A stretch of 64,000 nucleotides of DNA from Burkholderiaceae bacterium (GCA_021166835.1 JAJPEN010000073.1:101323-165322), one strand, 5' to 3'. Shown: positions 33,968-42,783, numbered from the stretch's first letter. The notes: generated by a model not told the origin, from the sequence alone. Numbers and translations: made by a program.

Positions 33968-35496
33968 AGCAGCTCCAGCACGGTGATCGCTTCCATATCG
34001 TCGCGCTCGGCCGCCTCCATCGCGGCGCGGATCGCGATCTGCGCCTGCAGCGCGGCCAGGTACTCGGCGGCGATCCGATCGTTCGCAGCGCGCGCGGTCG
34101 CCAGCACGTCGGCGCGCTCGTCTGCGGGCGCTTCGACGACCTGCACCTTCGGAAGCCGGCGCACGACCACTTTCCCGGCCTTCTGGGCGCGTTTCTCCGC
34201 GCGGACGGGTATGGACGCCTCGAACTCAGCGATTGCCGCCTGCAGAGCCTGCGGCGTATCCGCGTAGACCATCCGGCCGCCGATGCGCATCGAGTAGCGG
34301 TAGACGCGCACGCCGAGCGGGTGACCGCCTGCGCTCGGCGCATCGAACACGGCATCTGCACCGTCTATCGAGATCTGCCCAGCATCCGCCGACAGCGTGT
34401 GGACGCCTGCGCGCGCGAGATGGGCATCTGCACCGGTGACGGCGATATGTCCAGCATCGGCGGACAGCATCCGCATGACCCGCAGCCCAGCGTCGACGCT
34501 CGTTGTGGCGATCGAACTGGCGTCAGCCGACAGCCTGCGGCGCGCAGCAAGCCCCGTAGCCTGTCCTGCAACCGCTAGCGCGCCGGGCTGGGCGTTCAGC
34601 GCGTACGAGCCGATCTTGCCGAGGCTCGCATCGGCTCCCGTGATCGCGCTGCCGCCGGCTTGCGCGTCGATCCTGCGTTGTGCGAGAGGAGAGCCCGCGG
34701 CGCCTGCCGCGCCTACCGAACCGGCTTCGGCATTGAGTGCATAGACGATCGGCTCCGCACCCGCCCCCAGATCGAACCAGATACGGTTGGGAGAGGCGCG
34801 GAAGATTTGACAGGGGTTCTCAAAGACCGACTGCAGCGCCGCAAGATCCATCGGTGCATTCCAGATTGCAGCGTATGGAATGTTTCCGACCCACGCCTGC
34901 TCAATCGATGATCGGTGCAGTGCACCGATCGTCGTCTTGGTGAACGTCGTATTGAGGCCGACATAATCTGTCGCCGCCCACTTTCCGTCTATATACAGAC
35001 TCTGCTCGCCATTCGCTCCATAGATCATCCCAGCTATGGAGTAGAAACGACCCACCTCTGTAACTGATGGAGCTATTACGTTCGTGGCTTTGGGGCCGCG
35101 AGTTTGGAACTGTATGTATCTGCTGCTATTCGTCTGCAGGCGAAACAGTGGATTCGTTGTGCCGGCTGACAGCGACAGAATCGTTCGTTCCTGCAGATTC
35201 GGGCTATCCAGCCGCGCTACTGCAAACAGCGTCCCGAAAAAGCGGTCAGGAAGTGCCGCTTGGTTGAATCTGACAATTTGACCGTCGGTTACTTGCGCGC
35301 CAATTCCATGCGGAGACGCGGCGACCGTCGTGGTCAGCTGGGACGGTGTCGCGCTGACAACCTGCGTCGCGAGGTTTCGCCTCAGATTAGGGCTGTAGCA
35401 GAACACCAGCCCAGCGGTGAGAGGGTTGCGCCAGTCAATCTCGACCGCCCCCTGCGGCTGATGCCGCCACCGCCGCGGCAAGAAGATCGCCGACAT
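33964..35496 (-). CDS. Surface protein with LamG-like domain and 22-24-residue repeats
   Basis: In this 510-residue protein residues 20-235 resemble a concanavalin A/LamG-type fold (AVARLDSPNLQERTILSLSAG, YSIAGMIYGANGEQSLYIDGKWAAT, GNIPYAAIWNAPMDLAAL). Residues 240-385 hold about six repeats of the form LxADAGxIxxTGxDAxL. A helical C-terminal tail with many Ala/Arg/Glu follows. Likely a capsid-decorating or receptor-binding protein. The LamG part is clearly more AT-rich than the rest. Confidence 0.65.
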   Translation of the reverse strand: MSAIFLPRRWRHQPQGAVEIDWRNPLTAGLVFCYSPNLRRNLATQVVSATPSQLTTTVAASPHGIGAQVTDGQIVRFNQAALPDRFFGTLFAVARLDSPNLQERTILSLSAGTTNPLFRLQTNSSRYIQFQTRGPKATNVIAPSVTEVGRFYSIAGMIYGANGEQSLYIDGKWAATDYVGLNTTFTKTTIGALHRSSIEQAWVGNIPYAAIWNAPMDLAALQSVFENPCQIFRASPNRIWFDLGAGAEPIVYALNAEAGSVGAAGAAGSPLAQRRIDAQAGGSAITGADASLGKIGSYALNAQPGALAVAGQATGLAARRRLSADASSIATTSVDAGLRVMRMLSADAGHIAVTGADAHLARAGVHTLSADAGQISIDGADAVFDAPSAGGHPLGVRVYRYSMRIGGRMVYADTPQALQAAIAEFEASIPVRAEKRAQKAGKVVVRRLPKVQVVEAPADERADVLATARAANDRIAAEYLAALQAQIAIRAAMEAAERDDMEAITVLELL

Positions 35497-35894
35497 CAGC
35501 TACTCGACACGCTCGAGTATTCGGTGAAGAGCGCCTCCACCGTCACCGCTTGACCGGTATTGCCGCTGAACTCGACCTGCAGGTGCTGGCACGGCGGAAT
35601 GTCAAGCGTCCACTCCGACACGTCGCTGTTCGTCGTGGTGCCGGCGAACGTGTACATCCGACGCCAGTCGGCGCCGATTGCGCCGGTGGCCGGCGTCGAG
35701 CCGTCGTTGACAGCGTGGCTCACGACCATCTGGCAAGCCGCTGTCGGCCCAGTCGCGCCGTTCTCGATGCGCGCAGTCAGCAGCCCGCCGTGCTTGCCGC
35801 GTATATCGAGTGCGCCGCGTTTCGTCGCGCCGGCCGCGTTGCTCTGGCTCGCCACGAGCGTGCGAGCCGTCATCGTCAGCGTGCTGGTCGTCAT
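35496..35894 (-). CDS. Late protein, beta-rich, unrecognised
   Basis: The 132-residue protein is Thr/Ala/Gly-rich with likely beta strands (GLLTARIENGATGPTAACQMVVSHAV, LQVEFSGNTGQAVTVEALFTEY). It is coupled to its neighbours by TGATG and a four-base overlap. It sits with other small structural-looking genes between portal and scaffold, so a head-decoration role is plausible. Confidence 0.55.
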   Translation of the reverse strand: MTTSTLTMTARTLVASQSNAAGATKRGALDIRGKHGGLLTARIENGATGPTAACQMVVSHAVNDGSTPATGAIGADWRRMYTFAGTTTNSDVSEWTLDIPPCQHLQVEFSGNTGQAVTVEALFTEYSSVSSS

Positions 35895-36304
35895 ATCGCC
35901 CGGCTCCCGTCATCCGCCCAGATTGCCCGGCGCGCGTCCATCTCGCTCACCGGGTCCGGTTCCTGCCCGAGCGCGATCAACGCATCCGCATCCGCCTGCG
36001 TGATGACCTCGCCGGCGACCAAGGCGGCGAGCGCGTCGGCCACGAGGGGCGACGAGACAACGAGCCGTCCCTGCTCGAGCAGCGGGCGGATGTGCCTGAA
36101 TTCGGGCGTCGAATAGAGCGCATCGAGCAGCGCGTTACCGCTCGCGAGGCCGATCGTCGCGAGGATCATGCCGACACCGATCTCGCGATCGGTGGGACGC
36201 GCCCTGCCCACGCTCATCGCGTCGGCGATCGCCTGCGAGTCGGGCAGCAGCGCCGTGAGCGCGGGGTCGGCGGCGATGGCGGCGCGGATGTCGGAGGGAG
36301 TCAT
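35891..36304 (-). CDS. Late helical protein, unrecognised
   Basis: The 137-residue protein is mainly helical (MTPSDIRAAIAADPALTALLPD, LVADALAALVAGEVITQADADALIALGQ). Similar sequences accompany tail or head-decoration genes in other phages. The ATG shares one base with the upstream stop. Function unknown. Confidence 0.55.
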   Translation of the reverse strand: MTPSDIRAAIAADPALTALLPDSQAIADAMSVGRARPTDREIGVGMILATIGLASGNALLDALYSTPEFRHIRPLLEQGRLVVSSPLVADALAALVAGEVITQADADALIALGQEPDPVSEMDARRAIWADDGSRAI

Positions 36305-36735
36305 CACGACACCACCAGAATCGCGCCGTCCGCATCCGCGTTCGAGGGCTTGAACTCGAACGATTCGCCGGCCGCAAGCGTCAGCGACGAGCCGTAGTCC
36401 CACCAGCCGATGAGGGCGTCGGCCGGGCTCGTCGCTGTGTCGTTGTAGAGGACGACGTAGCGGAATGGCCCCATCGCGCCGGTAGCCGTCCAGGTGACCT
36501 TGTCGCCGTCGATCGTCGTCGTTCCGCTGATTTCGGACACGCCCACGTTCGGCACCGCAGCACCGCCCGTCGTGTACCCGTTGCCGTTGGCGATCTGCGT
36601 GATGTTCGCGAGGATCGTATTCGACGCCAATGGCGCGGTGTTCGTGAGCGCCACCTTGAAAGTGTGCGAGCCGAAGTTGTGCACGCCGCGGGCGAGCTGC
36701 TCGCTGAAGTCGTTGAACTTGTTGAATGCCGCCAC
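36304..36735 (-). CDS. Virion protein candidate, beta-rich, conserved in phages
   Basis: The 143-residue protein begins AAFNKFNDFSEQLARGVHNFGSHTFKVALTNTAP and contains GPFRYVVLYNDTA and LIGWWDYGSSLTLAAGESF. I recognise this pattern from small structural proteins of many tailed phages. GTG is the start. A head-decoration or tail role is possible. Confidence 0.6.
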   Translation of the reverse strand: MAAFNKFNDFSEQLARGVHNFGSHTFKVALTNTAPLASNTILANITQIANGNGYTTGGAAVPNVGVSEISGTTTIDGDKVTWTATGAMGPFRYVVLYNDTATSPADALIGWWDYGSSLTLAAGESFEFKPSNADADGAILVVS

Positions 36736-36738
36736 GTG

Positions 36739-36957
36739 TCACCCCTGTACCGGCTCGACGCCGATGATCCGACCCTGCGCATCGCGCACGACGCGCTTCG
36801 GCGCGCCAAGCGCCTGCAACTGCTGCGCGAGCGCCGCCATCAGCTGAACCTGCTGCTGCTGCAGCGCGACCATCTGCTGCATGCCGTCGACGAGCGCGCC
36901 CGCCACGTCGACGTCGAGGAAATCGTCTCCGTCGAGGTCACTGCTGAGGTCTTGCAT
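36739..36957 (-). CDS. Small Gln-rich protein after portal
   Basis: The 72-residue protein has an acidic start (DLSSDLDGDDFLDVDVAGALVDGM), a Gln-rich helix (VALQQQQVQLMAALAQQLQAL) and the end VVRDAQGRIIGVEPVQG. It overlaps the portal gene 3' end by 20 bases. Function unknown. Confidence 0.6.
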   Translation of the reverse strand: MQDLSSDLDGDDFLDVDVAGALVDGMQQMVALQQQQVQLMAALAQQLQALGAPKRVVRDAQGRIIGVEPVQG

Positions 36958-38926
36958 TGCGCACCCTCGAGAATTTCGCGACCATCGCCTGATTGCGCGC
37001 CTGCACGGCACTCATTCGCGCGATCCGCAGCTTCGTCTCGGCGTCGATGCGCGCGCGCTCGATCTCGGTTTGTGCGCGTAGCTGCGCTTCCTCGCGCGCC
37101 TGCTGCATGCGCATCTGCTCGACCTGCATGTCGGCGGCGATCTTGGCCTGCGACTGCTGCGCATCGACCTGCGTTTCCTGCTGGGCCTGCTGCAGCTTCG
37201 CCTGCTCGATCATCAGGCGCGGGTCGGGCGGCTGCTGACGCGGCGGCGCGTTCGACGGATCGACCCAGAACTCCTCGGCCGCCTTGAAGCCGGCGTTGTT
37301 TGTCAGGCGCGCGAGCATCGCGTGCACCTTCGACGGATCCGAGAAGCCCAGTTGCAGGCCCGGGCCGAGCGCAACCTGCAGCATCTGCATCAGGAACATG
37401 TTCTGCTCCTGCCGATTGCCGGTGCCCAGGCCGACGCTGATCGTCATGTCGGTGCGTCGCTTCCACGACGATGGATCGACCGCGACCCACTGGTTCGACA
37501 ACTGCACCATCTGCGGCCGGCGGCCGTGCTTGAGCGTCAGCGCGTGGGTGACGAGGAAGAGATCCTTCACCGCCTCCGCGAAGCGCCGGGCCTTCAACTC
37601 GACCCGCGCCATGCTCGCGGCCTGAAGCTGCATGATCCCGGTCGCGGTCTTGTTCAGCGCGTTCGGATCGAGCCCCGACGTGTAGCGCGTGATCCCGGTC
37701 CTCGACTCGCGCACCTGGTCGAAGTACTCGATCGCCTGCAGCGCGATCGATTGCGTCGGAACGCTCGTGAGCGGCACGATCGCCGAGCCCGGGTCGCCTT
37801 GCACCCGCACGATCCCGCCAGGACGGGAGACGAGCATGTCGTCCAGATTCACCCGCTCGGTGTCGATCGCGTGCCGGCCGTTCAGGCTCAAGTAGACCGA
37901 GTCCAGCGCGCCGCGCGTGAGCGCCGTCTTGACGTCCTGCAGGTCCTTGGCCTCGTCGACCATCGACAGGCCGTTGTGCTGATGCGGCAGCGGCGCCGGC
38001 GACCAGCCGACGACCGGGATCAGGTCGCACGGCTCGTTCAGCAGGATCGTCGTGCCGACGAGGATGACGTGGCGCAGCTCGGCTCGTTTCCCGCCCGAGT
38101 AGAGCGCCGTTCGAATCCAGCACTCGCGCACCCGCACGCGGCGCATCGAGGGGTCCGCGCCCTCGTCGTCGTCCCACGAGCCATCCTCGCGGACGGACTG
38201 CTCGTAGTCCGCATCGCCTTCGCCGCCGTCGTTCAGGTCGTCGGGGACGTCGAAGCCTTCGTCGCGCAGCTGCGCGAGCGTCTTCTCCTCGATGCGCTCG
38301 ACGAAGTCGCAATCGGCCAGCGTCACCCGGTTGTGCTGATGGGAGACGCGCACCTTCTCCGGCGCGAGGTTCTGGTAGCGCACGCACGGGAAGCCGCGGC
38401 GGCGCTCGATGACGACGCGATGGCCCTCGTCGGTCAGCTCGTGCTCGACGACTTCGCCGCCCGACTGTACGAGGAGCGCCAACTCCTCGTCGGACAGGTG
38501 CTCGTAGTCCTCGCGGTCGACCTGCTCGGCGTCGTCCCAGTACGCGAGCACGTACCCGTTTCGTTGCACCAGGCCGTCGTGGATCCAGCCGTCGAAGAGC
38601 TCGAACGCGTTGTTCCGCTGCAGGGCGATGTAGTTGACGAACTCGGTCTCGAGCTTCGCCTGCTCGACGTCCTCCGGGCCGACCGGGTTGAAGCGCACGA
38701 CCTCGTCGCCCGAGAGGAAGAGCTTGAGCAGCTGCGGCTTGACCGTCTCGACGACGTCGTACGCGTCGCGCGCGACATACTGCGAGCGGCCCTCTTCGGC
38801 GGGGTTCGTGTTGTCGCCGCGGTAGATCCGCAGCGCCTGCGCGCGCTCCTGCTGCAGCGCGCGATCGTCGGCGAGCGCCTCGGCGCGCTCGATCGCGGCG
38901 ACGAGCTGCTTATCGGCGCTTGCCAT
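36938..38926 (-). CDS. Portal protein (P22-like)
   Basis: The 662-residue protein forms the dodecameric DNA gate at one capsid vertex. It carries RSQYVARDAYDVVETVKPQLLKLFLSGDEVVRF near the N-terminus, LVGTTILLNEPCDLIPVVGWSPAPLPHQHNGLSMVDEAKDLQDVKTALTRG in the centre, and YFDQVRESRTGITRYTSGLDPNALN in the wing/crown region. A long Gln-rich helical barrel follows at the C-terminus (residues 560-640). The ATG at 38926 matches the family start. Confidence 0.88.
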   Translation of the reverse strand: MASADKQLVAAIERAEALADDRALQQERAQALRIYRGDNTNPAEEGRSQYVARDAYDVVETVKPQLLKLFLSGDEVVRFNPVGPEDVEQAKLETEFVNYIALQRNNAFELFDGWIHDGLVQRNGYVLAYWDDAEQVDREDYEHLSDEELALLVQSGGEVVEHELTDEGHRVVIERRRGFPCVRYQNLAPEKVRVSHQHNRVTLADCDFVERIEEKTLAQLRDEGFDVPDDLNDGGEGDADYEQSVREDGSWDDDEGADPSMRRVRVRECWIRTALYSGGKRAELRHVILVGTTILLNEPCDLIPVVGWSPAPLPHQHNGLSMVDEAKDLQDVKTALTRGALDSVYLSLNGRHAIDTERVNLDDMLVSRPGGIVRVQGDPGSAIVPLTSVPTQSIALQAIEYFDQVRESRTGITRYTSGLDPNALNKTATGIMQLQAASMARVELKARRFAEAVKDLFLVTHALTLKHGRRPQMVQLSNQWVAVDPSSWKRRTDMTISVGLGTGNRQEQNMFLMQMLQVALGPGLQLGFSDPSKVHAMLARLTNNAGFKAAEEFWVDPSNAPPRQQPPDPRLMIEQAKLQQAQQETQVDAQQSQAKIAADMQVEQMRMQQAREEAQLRAQTEIERARIDAETKLRIARMSAVQARNQAMVAKFSRVRNARPQQ

Positions 38927-39053
38927 TGCTCTGCTCGAGCCGCGATGCGAGTTCGTCGACCTGGGCGGCGAGGGCGCGCACGAGCGCCGTGAGCGCATCG
39001 ACCTGTTGCTGCAGGTCGCGCAGCTGCGCCGCTTCGGTGAGCGTCATTGCCAT
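38910..39053 (-). CDS. 47-residue leucine-zipper protein between terminase and portal
   Basis: The frame starts ATG directly after the terminase stop (TGA-ATG) and overlaps the portal start by 17 bases. It encodes LTEAAQLRDLQQQVDALTAL followed by VRALAAQVDELASRLEQ, a heptad coiled coil. Tight packing and the heptad pattern support a real gene. Function unknown. Confidence 0.6.
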   Translation of the reverse strand: MAMTLTEAAQLRDLQQQVDALTALVRALAAQVDELASRLEQSNGKRR

Positions 39054-40445
39054 TCAGACGATTCCTCGGGGTTTGGGGTAGGCGATGGGCTTGTTCGTCG
39101 CCTTGAAGCCTCGCGGCGCGAACGTCAGCAGCCACGCGTCGGCTCGGTTCGGGCTCGCGACACCGCGCTTCTTCATCTCATCCTTGCTCTCGACCTTGAG
39201 CTTGCCGTTCGACAGAATCGAGTACTTCGGCGTGGTCAGCTCGCCGATCAACGGGTCATCGTCGGCGAGCTTGCAGTCGCGCCGCTCGAGCCAATCGCGC
39301 CCGAGAAACCAGAGCTCGTCGCGCAACCGGGCATAGCGCGTGTCGGCGGAGGCCGACTCAGCGACGTTGACGCCGATCACCGGTAGGCCGATTTCCCTTC
39401 CGCGATCCACGACGCCGGCGCCGATCCCGATCACATCGACCAGGATCGTGTCTGGCTTCTCACGGGCGCCGTCGTACTCCATCTTCAGCAGCCCGACCGT
39501 CTGCATCGTGTCCTTGCCGAACCATTCTTTCGTCGGCTCCAGCTGTACGTTCCCGGCGCGTTTCGCCAACGCCGTCGAGTCGTCGCCGAAGCGGGCAACG
39601 TCCAGCCCCCAACGAACGTCTGCGCCCGGCGTGCGCGCGATCTCGCGGATCTTGGCCGACTCGCACAGCTCCAGCGGGATCACGCCGTCTGCCGCGGTGA
39701 CGAAGTTGCCCTTGACGCGCACCTGGTAGATCGGGCTGTCCACGCCGTACTTGGCGCGCATGTCCTCGATGTACTGGCGCGATACAAGCAGCGATTCCTC
39801 GCCGTCCCAGTGCAGCGCCGCCCACCTATCCCGCATCCGGTGATGCGAGTCGTAGAAGTAGCCTTCCTCGCGCGTAGGGTTCGCCGCCATGACAACGAAC
39901 GCGCCCTCGGTCGACAGCGCGCCCTCGGCGACTTGGAAGACGACTTCCGGCACGCCGGATGCCTCATCGATCAGGAAGAGCACGTTCTCGCTGTGAAAGC
40001 CCTGCAGAGCTTCAGGTCGCTCCGGCCGGCTCGTCCTCGCAACCGCGAACGACTCCTGCGGATGGCTCGCCATCGAGAACCGCTCGGAAGACCATTCGAA
40101 TTCCGCGGCCAGTTCCGGCACCGTATCGCGCATCTTCCGGTGCCACGACGCGATCTCGGCCCAGAGGATGTCGGAGAGCTGGTGCCCTGTTGGCGCCGTG
40201 CAAGGCACCTTGCAGGGGAAGTAGCACGACTGGAACCACAGCACGCACCAGGCCATGAACGCCGACTTGCCGGTGCCGTGCCCCGAGCGGATCGTTACCC
40301 GGCGTCGCTCGACAAGCCCGCGGCTCGCCTGCCATTGCTGGTCGGTCGGCGCGGCTCCGAAGACCTCCTCAGCGAACAGCGCCGGCCCGCCCTCACGCCA
40401 CCGGCGGACGGTCGCCTGTGCTCGTTCCAAGGCTTCCGAGGACAT
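39054..40445 (-). CDS. terL: Terminase large subunit
   Basis: The 463-residue protein is the packaging motor. Walker A is SGHGTGKS (54-61), Walker B VLFLIDEAS (about 155-163), the coupling motif VVMAANPT follows, and the RNase H-like nuclease begins with WGLDVARFGDDSTALA. The ATG at 40445 (MSSEALERAQ) is preferred to longer frames, and it overlaps the small subunit gene by 53 bases. Confidence 0.93.
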   Translation of the reverse strand: MSSEALERAQATVRRWREGGPALFAEEVFGAAPTDQQWQASRGLVERRRVTIRSGHGTGKSAFMAWCVLWFQSCYFPCKVPCTAPTGHQLSDILWAEIASWHRKMRDTVPELAAEFEWSSERFSMASHPQESFAVARTSRPERPEALQGFHSENVLFLIDEASGVPEVVFQVAEGALSTEGAFVVMAANPTREEGYFYDSHHRMRDRWAALHWDGEESLLVSRQYIEDMRAKYGVDSPIYQVRVKGNFVTAADGVIPLELCESAKIREIARTPGADVRWGLDVARFGDDSTALAKRAGNVQLEPTKEWFGKDTMQTVGLLKMEYDGAREKPDTILVDVIGIGAGVVDRGREIGLPVIGVNVAESASADTRYARLRDELWFLGRDWLERRDCKLADDDPLIGELTTPKYSILSNGKLKVESKDEMKKRGVASPNRADAWLLTFAPRGFKATNKPIAYPKPRGIV

Positions 40446-40848
40446 CGGCGAGCGAGTGCCTGTGCTCGATCGTGCCGCCAAGCTCCGTCTTGTCACGCCA
40501 CAGGTCGGGCCTGCGATTCTTCAGCCAGAAGATGCACGCCGTCGTATCCGGGGGGTAGTGCTTGCGCATCGGGGTCTTGACCAGCCTGGTGCCGACGACG
40601 CGGATGTCGGTTTCATCGTGCTCGTAGCCCAGTGCACGACGGAACAGCGACTGCTCGACCATTCGGTCCGCGACGGCCTTGCCTACTTTTAGGGCGTCCG
40701 AAAACGCCTTGTGCTCGACCTGCCAGAGCTTGACCGTGGACACCGCCACGCCGAAGAACGAGGCCAGGTCGTGGGCGGTTGCGCCCAGCGCGCATAGCTT
40801 CTTCGCCTGCTCGACGAACTCGGGCTTGAACTTGGTCGGACGTGCCAT
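40393..40848 (-). CDS. terS: Terminase small subunit
   Basis: The 151-residue protein has an N-terminal helix-turn-helix (EQAKKLCALGATAHDLASFFGVAVSTVKLWQ) and a C-terminal part with CIFWLKNRRPDLWRDK, the usual pattern for phage small terminases that recognise the packaging site. It directly precedes the large subunit and follows a terminator that closes the early operon. Confidence 0.85.
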   Translation of the reverse strand: MARPTKFKPEFVEQAKKLCALGATAHDLASFFGVAVSTVKLWQVEHKAFSDALKVGKAVADRMVEQSLFRRALGYEHDETDIRVVGTRLVKTPMRKHYPPDTTACIFWLKNRRPDLWRDKTELGGTIEHRHSLADVLGSLGTSTGDRPPVA

Positions 40849-40885
40849 CGGTGTGCGACTTCCCTCGCGGGTGTCATCGCGGAAT

Positions 40886-40920
40886 GAAAAAAGCCCGCCG
40901 GGCAATGCCTGCGGCGGGCT
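40886..40920 (-). terminator. Strong terminator between early and late operons
   Basis: Minus strand: AGCCCGCCG, 11-base loop, CGGCGGGCT, then TTTTTT. It lies after the Q-like gene and before terS, the usual place where an antiterminator acts. Confidence 0.8.
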
Positions 40921-40995
40921 GGTTCCGGAGACGCTGCGGCCTGCCAACGGCAGCCGCAACGCACTCAGGCGAATCGAATTTGTCGCGATTGAACC

Positions 40996-41397
40996 TCATG
41001 CGCCGCGCCGCGTCAAGGCGTTGCGCGCGCCGCATACCGCCCGGTGCAGCTCGTTGGCGTACTCACGCACCGGAATCGCGAGCCTGCGCCCCGTCGCGTA
41101 GCGGTCCGCCTGCCAGACGAAATGCGCCTTCAGCAGCCGCGACCAGCGCATCGGGAAGCCACCCGCCGACGCCAGGCACCGATCGACGAGCGAGGCGTCG
41201 AAGACGTCGACCTCGAGCGGCGCGGCGCGACTCTCCACGTCGATGCTGCCGCGGCGCGGCCGGTACCGGCCCTCGATCGATCGCGCGCGGCTCTTTCGGC
41301 CACGCTCGCGCGCCCATCGGCCCCAGTTCTCGAGGCGTTCGATGGTGCGCGCGAGGTCGGCGGGGAGGAAGTCGAGGGACGAGGCGACGCAGTTCAT
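40996..41397 (-). CDS. Putative late-gene antiterminator (Q-like)
   Basis: The 133-residue protein contains LENWGRWARERGRKSRARS near residue 20, resembling the start of phage antitermination Q-type proteins. A helical C-terminal half follows (RLLKAHFVWQADRYATGRRLAIPVREYANELHRAV). It is the last early gene, directly upstream of the strong terminator and terS, where a Q function is expected. The call rests on the motif and on position. Confidence 0.6.
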   Translation of the reverse strand: MNCVASSLDFLPADLARTIERLENWGRWARERGRKSRARSIEGRYRPRRGSIDVESRAAPLEVDVFDASLVDRCLASAGGFPMRWSRLLKAHFVWQADRYATGRRLAIPVREYANELHRAVCGARNALTRRGA

Positions 41398-41615
41398 TCG
41401 CCACCGCCCATGCGCAGCAGTGCGAGCTTGCAGCGCTCGAGCAGCCATAGGACGTCACCGCCATCGGCGTAGCTCGACGCGAAATACTCCTCGCCGTCTT
41501 TCGTGTACCCGATGATGACGACGCCTTCGAGCTTGCCGACGGCCATCTCGAGCGCGCGATCCGGGTCGATGTTCAGCCGCGTGATGCCGGTGAATGGAAT
41601 GACCTGCGCGCTCAT
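41394..41615 (-). CDS. Conserved small phage protein
   Basis: The 73-residue protein has PFTGITRLNIDPDRALEMAVGKLEGVVIIGYTKDGEEYFASSYADGGDVLWLLER, a pattern I know from many prophages without a defined function. It overlaps both neighbours by four bases. Confidence 0.65.
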   Translation of the reverse strand: MSAQVIPFTGITRLNIDPDRALEMAVGKLEGVVIIGYTKDGEEYFASSYADGGDVLWLLERCKLALLRMGGGE

Positions 41616-41707
41616 TCGTCACCACTCCATCCCTTCGTTGCCCAGCGCCAGAGCGCCGCGAACATCAGCACGGCGCCGACGATCACACCGAGCAGGAACG
41701 CGAGCAT
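41612..41707 (-). CDS. 31-residue single-pass membrane protein
   Basis: A short frame fits exactly between rusA and the next gene. Its ATG shares a base with the rusA stop and its TGA overlaps the next ATG. It encodes MLAFLLGVIVGAVLMFAALW followed by a charged tail. Overlaps on both sides argue for real translation. Function unknown. Confidence 0.55.
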   Translation of the reverse strand: MLAFLLGVIVGAVLMFAALWRWATKGWSGDE

Positions 41708-42126
41708 CAGAAAAACTCCGGTTCCGGCTCGCGCTCTGGAATGACGAGCTGCTCGGGCACCGCCTCGATCTCGATCGCGCGCACAAGAACCGCGCCGCCC
41801 TTGAGCACGCAGCCGCGGCGCACGATCAACACGTCGACCTGGCTGTCATCCGTCCACAGCCCGCCCTTCGTGCAGGCGTCGAGCACGGCCTTCGCGCGGT
41901 TGTCGATGTCGAGCTGCGCGCGGGTCGGCGCGTGCAGCAGGATCTCGACCTGCACGCGTCCAGCGATCCGGCGACCACGGCGCTGCACGAGGACATCGGC
42001 GGCTGCGCGCTCGAAGTAGGCTCGCCCCTCGCGCGAGAGCAGCACGCGGCCGGCCATCGGACCCGAGCGCATCGAGCGCCAGATCGTGTTGACGCTCGGG
42101 GCCCAAGGCAGACGAAGGTCGATCAT
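41707..42126 (-). CDS. rusA: RusA-family Holliday-junction endonuclease
   Basis: The 139-residue protein resolves Holliday junctions in phage DNA. APSVNTIWRS at the start and the metal-binding region LDIDNRAKAVLDACTKGGLWTDDSQVDVLIVRR carry the conserved aspartates of RusA. The C-terminus is extended by an acidic, proline-containing tail. It overlaps the next gene by four bases. Confidence 0.9.
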   Translation of the reverse strand: MIDLRLPWAPSVNTIWRSMRSGPMAGRVLLSREGRAYFERAAADVLVQRRGRRIAGRVQVEILLHAPTRAQLDIDNRAKAVLDACTKGGLWTDDSQVDVLIVRRGCVLKGGAVLVRAIEIEAVPEQLVIPEREPEPEFF

Positions 42127-42347
42127 CGCTGCACCCCGGAGTCGATCCCGTCGAGGTTGTGCAGATCGCCGCCCGGGGCATACATCGCCTCGAACTCGGA
42201 ATCCCACGGCAACAGGCTCCGGGTCGGATCATGCATTGCCCAGGCCCGACCGCATCGCGTGCAGCCGACTTTCCGCGTGCGCCGGTTCAACACGCGCTGC
42301 ACGACGTATCGATGACCGAAAAGGGCGCAGACCAGACGCTCGATCAC
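42123..42347 (-). CDS. Small zinc-ribbon-like protein (DUF1660-like)
   Basis: The 74-residue protein starts at GTG 42347 with IERLVCALFGHRYVV and then has CTRCGRAWA, a half zinc ribbon typical of small phage proteins. GTGA overlap with the previous gene. Function unknown. Confidence 0.6.
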   Translation of the reverse strand: MIERLVCALFGHRYVVQRVLNRRTRKVGCTRCGRAWAMHDPTRSLLPWDSEFEAMYAPGGDLHNLDGIDSGVQR

Positions 42348-42517
42348 GGCCGCACCTCCCGGTGCCGCCCGAGGCAGCGCTCCCACGCGATCACCGCCGC
42401 CCGCTGCGCCTCGCCGCCGTGCGGATGCGTCGCCCGCGCGCACGTCGGGACGGGGTAACGGCGCTCCTCGCGGTAGTGGGCGCAGGTTGGGCACTGGGTG
42501 TCGGAGAGGTGGGTCAT
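42344..42517 (-). CDS. 57-residue Cys/His-rich protein
   Basis: The frame encodes MTHLSDTQCPTCAHYREERR and a second cysteine group (PTCARATHP, WERCLGRH), a possible small zinc-binding protein. It overlaps both neighbours by four bases, and the ATG follows the upstream stop in ATGA form. Function unknown. Confidence 0.6.
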   Translation of the reverse strand: MTHLSDTQCPTCAHYREERRYPVPTCARATHPHGGEAQRAAVIAWERCLGRHREVRP

Positions 42518-42783
42518 GCGGGCTCCGTGAAATGCGCGGGCGCGCGCGAGGCGTCTGGCAGGAAATCACCCTGCTCGCGATCGCGCATCGTCAGCCGCAC
42601 GGTCTCGGTGATCGCCTGCCACTCGCCGCGATCGCGCCCGAAATGGAAGCGGCACAACCACGGCCCGCTGCCCTTCGTCGAGTCGCTGATTGCCCCGGGA
42701 AGCGGGCATCCGTAGGCGTGGCAGCGGCCACTATCGACCTCGGGTTCTGGCGCGCCGCGCGCGGCGTCGTTGTACCGGCTCAT
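42514..42783 (-). CDS. Small Cys/His-rich phage protein
   Basis: The 89-residue protein contains CHAYGCPLPGAISDSTKGSGPWLCRFHFG, a conserved cysteine/histidine pattern seen in phage early regions and likely metal-binding, followed by a helical segment. It overlaps the next gene by four bases. Confidence 0.6.
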   Translation of the reverse strand: MSRYNDAARGAPEPEVDSGRCHAYGCPLPGAISDSTKGSGPWLCRFHFGRDRGEWQAITETVRLTMRDREQGDFLPDASRAPAHFTEPA

